Part shown: piece after piece, positions 55,694 through 60,283 of the stretch
Layout of the letters: every line of letters starts with the position of its first letter
How positions within the stretch are numbered: the stretch's first letter is position 1
Assembly (NCBI GenBank): GCA_019112865.1
Contig: DXIN01000022.1
Location: 1-60,283 of the forward strand
Length of the DNA: 60,283 nt
DNA from: Candidatus Helicobacter avicola
GTDB lineage: Bacteria; Campylobacterota; Campylobacteria; Campylobacterales; Helicobacteraceae
Direction of reading: 5' to 3'
Made by a program: the position numbers and the translations under genes
Notes under the pieces: model-generated
What the model was told of the DNA's origin: nothing
What the model saw: the letters and a program-made list of their open reading frames with translations, nothing else
Database searches by the model: none

Positions 55694-56596
55694 TTATAGC
55701 TCTTTTGAAGCTTTATTACGCAAAAGTCCATATTTTTTGCGTTTTTCCCATAGGCTTTTGCGACTCATACCAAGCTTTTTGGCAAGCTCTATGTCTGGAT
55801 AGCGACTCTCAAACTTTGAGATGATGATTCGCTCATATTCTTTGACTGACAAAATATCGCCCCCAAGCTCCAATGTGCTAGAGCAACTCGAAATATCTAC
55901 AACCTGTGGGAATGGGACTTTTTCATTTGAGATGATAGACACAACACAGCTATATTTTAAAATTGTTTCCAAAAACTCTTTCATCTCATTTTTTCTAAGC
56001 TCCTCAAGATTGGTGATATAAAACACCTGATTTTTGCTTGGTTGGGATTCAAAAACCTGCTTCCATTTATCCTCTTTGAGTGTGAGAAACTCAAAGCGAA
56101 TACCCTTTCGGCGCGCATAACGCATAGCATAGATATCTGCACTGCGTTGGGAATTTGTCTTGATAATAAATGGGGGATTATAGGCTATGGGATTGGGGGT
56201 GGAGAGCTCTTTTTCGATAAAATTAAAATAATTACAATAAAACTCTATCTCTTTTTTGAGATCTCTATATGATTTGTAATGCATAATTTTTCGCACAAGC
56301 TCATCAATCACAAATGGCTTGACGATGTAATCTGTAATCCCATTTTGCAATGGCTTAGTAACCGTATCATCATTGATATAAGAAATCATAAGGATAATGA
56401 TTGCTTCCTCATAGTATCTTGTAAGCTCTTGGTAATTACCACCGATACTCCCTAGTGACGCAATCACTACATCATAATCCTTATACTCCACTTTTTGGAG
56501 ATTTTCAGCTATCGTGCATTCTAGCTGGAAATCGCTAAGCTTATTCATAATGCCTTGTGCTAAATATGTCTCATTCTCAATTATCAATACCTTCAA
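55694..56596 (-). CDS. HP1021-type orphan response regulator
   Basis: 300 residues: an N-terminal receiver-like domain (1-120) in which the phospho-acceptor Asp is replaced (VVIASLGSIGG carries Ser), a middle domain of about 110 residues, and a C-terminal Fis-type helix-turn-helix (ELAKKLGMSRKSLWEKRKKYGLLR). The H. pylori orthologue acts without phosphorylation, responds to redox state and binds oriC and many promoters. It sits 9 bp after ispDF, as in H. pylori (HP1020-HP1021). Confidence 0.92.
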   Translation of the reverse strand: MKVLIIENETYLAQGIMNKLSDFQLECTIAENLQKVEYKDYDVVIASLGSIGGNYQELTRYYEEAIIILMISYINDDTVTKPLQNGITDYIVKPFVIDELVRKIMHYKSYRDLKKEIEFYCNYFNFIEKELSTPNPIAYNPPFIIKTNSQRSADIYAMRYARRKGIRFEFLTLKEDKWKQVFESQPSKNQVFYITNLEELRKNEMKEFLETILKYSCVVSIISNEKVPFPQVVDISSCSSTLELGGDILSVKEYERIIISKFESRYPDIELAKKLGMSRKSLWEKRKKYGLLRNKASKEL

Positions 56597-56605
56597 AGTC
56601 TCTCC

Positions 56606-57748
56606 TCAATTTAAGATACTATCCCATTGGATATAGCCAAGAGTTACATTCGCACTCACTGCCACGCCTTCTTTTCGTCCGATAAATCCCAAAGATTCTG
56701 TAGTTGTGGCTTTGATACTCACGCGTGATTTTGGGAGTGCCAAAAGTGTAGCGACACAATCTCTAATCTGTTGCTTATAGGGCGCAATTTTGGGGATTTG
56801 TGCCATTATGGTAATATCCACATACCGCACCTCAAAACCTACGCTTTTGGCGTATGTGTAGATGTATGCAAGGAGCTTTTTAGAATCTGCTCCTCTAAAC
56901 TCCTCGCTTGTATCTGGAAACCACTGCCCTATGTCTCCCGCACACATCGCGCCCAATATCGCATCACTAAGTGCGTGCAGCAAAACATCGCCATCACTAT
57001 GAGCCCTAAACCCTAACGGAGATTCTATACTCACGCCACCTAACACCATAGGTTTGCCCTCCTCAAATGCATGCACATCAAAGCCACTTGCACAAAAGCT
57101 CTCTTTGCTAGGTGGCAAAAGCCCAATCCCACGCAAATCTTCACCTAGAGTAAGCTTAGAAAGTCGCACGCTACCAAGCACAAAATCTATGCGTTTGCCA
57201 AGTGCGTGTATTGCTGAACTTTCATCGCTAAAATCTCCCAAATCTAGAGCTTTTCGCAAAGTTTGTGTATGACTAAGCTGTGGAGTTTGAATACGCTTAA
57301 TATCCTCACGCACAAGATATTCACCTTGATAAAAAGTTGTATCAGGCACACTTACAAAAGGCACAGCACAAGCAAAATCAGGATTCTCTAAGCATGCAAA
57401 AAGTCGCTCACACACCGCTCTATCTACATACCAACGCGCCACATCACTCACAAACACAAACTCTGCATCAACGCACTCAAGCGCATTTCTTAGGCTTTGC
57501 GCGCGCGTATCACCACCTTTGACGACAGGAAAAGGACTCACACACTGCATATACAAAAAATCCGATGCCGAAGCAGCGATGATGATTTGACAAAATGGAT
57601 AGAGTGCGCTCAAATCCTCCGCGACTTTTTGCCACAATGGCTTGTCTCCAACCCGAAGCCATTGTTTTTTAAGTGAAATATTTGTGCTAGCACAAAAACG
57701 CGTAGAATCTCCAGCAGCCATAAGAATCAAGGCTATACGATGAGACAT
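56606..57748 (-). CDS. ispDF: Bifunctional IspD/IspF of the MEP isoprenoid pathway
   Basis: 380 residues. The IspD domain (1-220) has LILMAAGDSTRF and VSDVARWYVD; the IspF domain (about 222-380) has the metal-binding GFDVHAF and HSDGDVLLHALSDAILGAMCAGDIGQWFPD. It makes CDP-methylerythritol and later the cyclodiphosphate. The fusion is characteristic of Campylobacterota. GGGAGAT precedes the ATG. Confidence 0.95.
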   Translation of the reverse strand: MSHRIALILMAAGDSTRFCASTNISLKKQWLRVGDKPLWQKVAEDLSALYPFCQIIIAASASDFLYMQCVSPFPVVKGGDTRAQSLRNALECVDAEFVFVSDVARWYVDRAVCERLFACLENPDFACAVPFVSVPDTTFYQGEYLVREDIKRIQTPQLSHTQTLRKALDLGDFSDESSAIHALGKRIDFVLGSVRLSKLTLGEDLRGIGLLPPSKESFCASGFDVHAFEEGKPMVLGGVSIESPLGFRAHSDGDVLLHALSDAILGAMCAGDIGQWFPDTSEEFRGADSKKLLAYIYTYAKSVGFEVRYVDITIMAQIPKIAPYKQQIRDCVATLLALPKSRVSIKATTTESLGFIGRKEGVAVSANVTLGYIQWDSILN

Positions 57749-57874
57749 TTATCTCCCTGTGTATGACGAATTTTTTAGAATTGTAGCGACAAAAACACAA
57801 AAAATTGCTGAAATTGTTACAAAATTCTACATTAAATGTTTTGACGCAACTTTTGCACTCTAAAGTTTTTTTGC

Positions 57875-57880
57875 TATAAT
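57875..57880 (+). promoter_or_regulatory. -10 box of the phase-variable transferase gene
   Basis: TGCTATAATTTT, 30 bp before the ATG at 57910, which has AAAGGA as ribosome site. The -35 region is not clear. Confidence 0.55.
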
Positions 57881-57909
57881 TTTCCGCTATTGCTATGGAA
57901 AGGATTTTT

Positions 57910-60025
57910 ATGCTTTTTTCTTTTATATTTGCCCACACGACATTACAAATATTACAGACTAAGCCTCTAGGCAAATTGGGGGGGGGGGCAGCACAAAGAT
58001 TGCCTAGATTCTAACCCTCACGATACGCAGCCTAATCCTCCACAACCTGCCAATACGTCTCATCAATGCTTTCTAAAGCGTGTCTTTCACACTATATTCA
58101 CTCCCCACAAAGATTTAGATTCTAAGACTTACCTCACTTACCGCAATATCTCTATCTTTGCGCTCTTAAATATCTTTTTTCTCATCTTTGTGTTTTCGCC
58201 ATTTGCAGTGTATAGCTCTGATGTTAGTCAATTTGACCCATCTCAAACCTTTCAGACATTAGGCGGACTCTTTGGCTTTTTCTTGCTCTTTAGTTTTTTA
58301 GGGATTTATACTACTAGCTTTTTTTACCACACGCGACTTTTGAAGCTTGGGGTATATGGTGTGAGTGTGATACTCTGCATAGGGCTTGTATATACATTTG
58401 TGCTGGATTATAATGTTGTGGTGGGCGAAAGGTATCCAGCAATGGAAAATATGATGTTTCTAACTGCCCAAAGTATGCCACAGAGGCTCAACAAATATAT
58501 TGATTTGTTTGTGGGGATTTTATCATGTCTAGTTACCTTGATAATTTTTATGAAATTTAAAAATATTTTTTTAGTAGCCTTAAAAATTGCATTGGTCGCT
58601 TTTGCTTGCTCTAGTTTGATTTATGCCTATACTGCACTGCCAACAAAAAGATTGACTACAAATGTTGTGAATGACAAAGCAACAACACAGGTAACAAACC
58701 CCAATGCAAATCTCGCTGTATTTTCAAAAAATCATCTTAATATCGTTGTTTTGATGCTAGATGCCTTTACAGGTTCTCACTTAGAAATTTTACTCGAAAA
58801 TAACCCAGACTTGCAACAACAATTAGACGGCTTTGTGTATTACAACAACACCACAACTGCTTCAAGCTTTACATTCACTTCCTTGCCTTCCGTGTTTGGG
58901 GGAGATTATTATAGTGCCTACCAAATCAATACACGAATGCCAGAAAATCTCAACAATGAACGAGCTATGGCTATTGCCAATATTAGCAATGCTTTTTTAC
59001 ATCATGGCTTTAAGGTCGGCGTAGATGTCTATTTGATTGACAAAGACTTCGTAAATACCCAAATTACGCCAAAATATAAGGATAATTTTATATTTACTAG
59101 AGATGATACATATTTTATCAATCTATTTGAGCAAAATCACAATTTTAACCTATCAGCCTTACGCCAAGAGGCTAAACATATTTTTATGTTAGATTCTTTT
59201 ATTGCCTATGGGATTTTCAAGTTTTCTCCCTACACGATTAGAATGCGAGTCCTAAACACAGAATCCTTAGAGTGGAATATACAATTTGGAGCTACAAAAT
59301 CTTCTCTGACCTCTATTAATAAAGCGACACAACACATAGCACAATTAAGCTATCTTGCTGATGTATCAACCCTCGATACCGATGATAAGCCGACTTTAAA
59401 GCTTATAGCCAACCTCACTTCTCATGATTCTTTTGTGCTGGACATAGATAGCTGCAAACCAAGCTTGTATGTAGAACCAAAATTACCAAACTCTTATAGA
59501 GATGTTATACCAAAAATGTTTTGGGCGAAATATAACTCCGAAGTTTGTGCTTTTAGGGAGATACATCGGTTTATTACCAAACTCAAAAATCTTGGTGTGT
59601 ATGATAATACACTTTTTGTCATCGTGAGTGATCATGGAAGAGACGACAGCTATCCACAACTAAAGCTTGTTGGCAAAAACAAATTTCCCGGATATTATAC
59701 AGACACCTTATTGCTCATCAAACAACCAAACACAAGAGGGAGTCTCACAACAGATTCTAGACTTATGATTAATTCCGATGTAGCAGGAATCATTTGTCAG
59801 CATATAGGTGGTTGCACAAACATTGCTCCAAGTGTGCTTAGCAATTATCCACAAAACCGAGAAGTTATACATTTTTATCCTGAATTTTTTGAAAGCGATA
59901 AACACCCAAAAACACACTATCAAATGCACAGCTTATGGAAAGCAAAAGACAATATTTACGACCCACGCAACTGGAGAGACATCACCAACACAGAATCTAA
60001 ACTCAACAATGGTGGCAAAAAATAA
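57910..60025 (+). CDS. Phase-variable membrane sulfatase-superfamily transferase (out of frame here)
   Basis: From ATG 57910 the frame passes a G11 run (57978-57988) and stops at 58013. With ten or thirteen Gs it would continue into the large frame and end at 60025, giving 704 residues. The large frame starts at a GTG (58190) with no ribosome site, so it is probably silent in this sequence. The protein has several N-terminal membrane helices (up to about residue 250 of the full form), then a sulfatase-like catalytic domain: LNIVVLMLDAFTGSH with metal Asp and a likely Thr nucleophile, and VIVSDHGRDDS. Such proteins add phosphoethanolamine or phosphoglycerol to envelope glycans or lipid A. The exact group is unknown. 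Not the same as EptA by eye. Confidence 0.8.
57978..57988 (+). repeat. G11 homopolymer, phase-variation tract
   Basis: Eleven Gs 68 bp into the coding sequence. One G fewer restores the full frame. Long G tracts near the 5' end of surface-modifying genes are the standard slippage switches of Helicobacter and Campylobacter. Confidence 0.9.
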
Positions 60026-60044
60026 ATATCTAGTAAGGAGCTTG

Positions 60045-60272
60045 ATGTCCGATAGAGATAGAGTCTGCCCTAGATTCTGTGTCATGATGTATGCGTTTTG
60101 TTTTGGATTATCCTTGTGGTGGGTATATTTTGGGCAAACAATGGAATACACAACACTCAAAGCCAAACAAATCGATTTGCTCTATGCGCATAAATACTGG
60201 CTCTTTTCACTTGCTGGTGGGATAGATTGCGTGATAGAAGTAGCCCAAAAATCCTTTAGCGAATGGGAATAA
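60045..60272 (+). CDS. Small hypothetical membrane protein
   Basis: 75 residues from ATG 60045, with AAGGAG five bases upstream; a TTG one codon earlier is an alternative. One hydrophobic segment (VMMYAFCFGLSLWWVYFG) near the N-terminus and a short polar C-terminus ending SFSEWE. It is 19 bp after the transferase gene and probably cotranscribed. No family recognised. Confidence 0.6.
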   Translation: MSDRDRVCPRFCVMMYAFCFGLSLWWVYFGQTMEYTTLKAKQIDLLYAHKYWLFSLAGGIDCVIEVAQKSFSEWE

Positions 60273-60283
60273 ACAAAATTTTG

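Noticed and set aside
1-60283. CRISPR array, integrase, transposase or phage genes
   Set aside because: No regular spacer-repeat pattern and no recombinase, transposase or capsid-type frame was found. The repeats at 21 and 26 kb are few and not spaced like CRISPR.

Overview
The window reads as a chromosome segment of an enterohepatic-type Helicobacter (Campylobacterota). This rests on gene content and order known from H. pylori: hslV-hslU-era-csd6; rsmE, a small membrane protein, hemH, a thioredoxin-like lipoprotein and ccsBA; nadK-recN-rqcH; a cznCBA-type metal pump with a DUF3240 gene; rppH near hemW; and ispDF followed by an HP1021-type orphan response regulator. The species was not determined.

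Positions 1 to about 8.7 kb form an accessory, visibly AT-rich and partly decayed region. It holds a broken restriction-modification pair, a methyltransferase remnant, a paired SMR exporter (ykkCD-like), and an operon unusual for the genus: an AfsA-type hotdog protein run into a cytochrome P450, then a DHA2 MFS exporter, then an Rrf2 regulator, then a carboxymuconolactone-decarboxylase-family gene. Three promoter-like elements with an identical 19-bp spacer and a similar dyad (MerR style) lie at 2468, 3425 and 7675. Several genes here are cut by in-frame stops (615, 4624, 7811) or by poly-A indels (981, 1267).

From 8.7 to 53.8 kb the content is mostly intact core genes: metal transport, cell shape (csd6), proteolysis (hslVU), two tRNAs (Phe, Met), a major porin, tyrA, haem and cytochrome c maturation, DNA repair (recN, uvrD), NAD metabolism, ribosome rescue (rqcH), argD, transaldolase, an HAE-type RND pair and a cznCBA RND cluster. 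A structured repeat of about 150 bp occurs twice after the AsmA-like gene (26309-26637) and once inside the ccsBA-partner gene, where it is inserted in frame.

From 53.8 kb to the end are surface-glycan and envelope genes carrying variation signals. wecA has a 22-bp inverted repeat shared with an orphan alternative C-terminus 0.9 kb away, which suggests an invertible substrate-specificity switch, and it has a T14 tract just upstream of its promoter. A membrane sulfatase-superfamily transferase carries a G11 tract that puts it out of frame here; ten Gs would restore a 704-residue protein.
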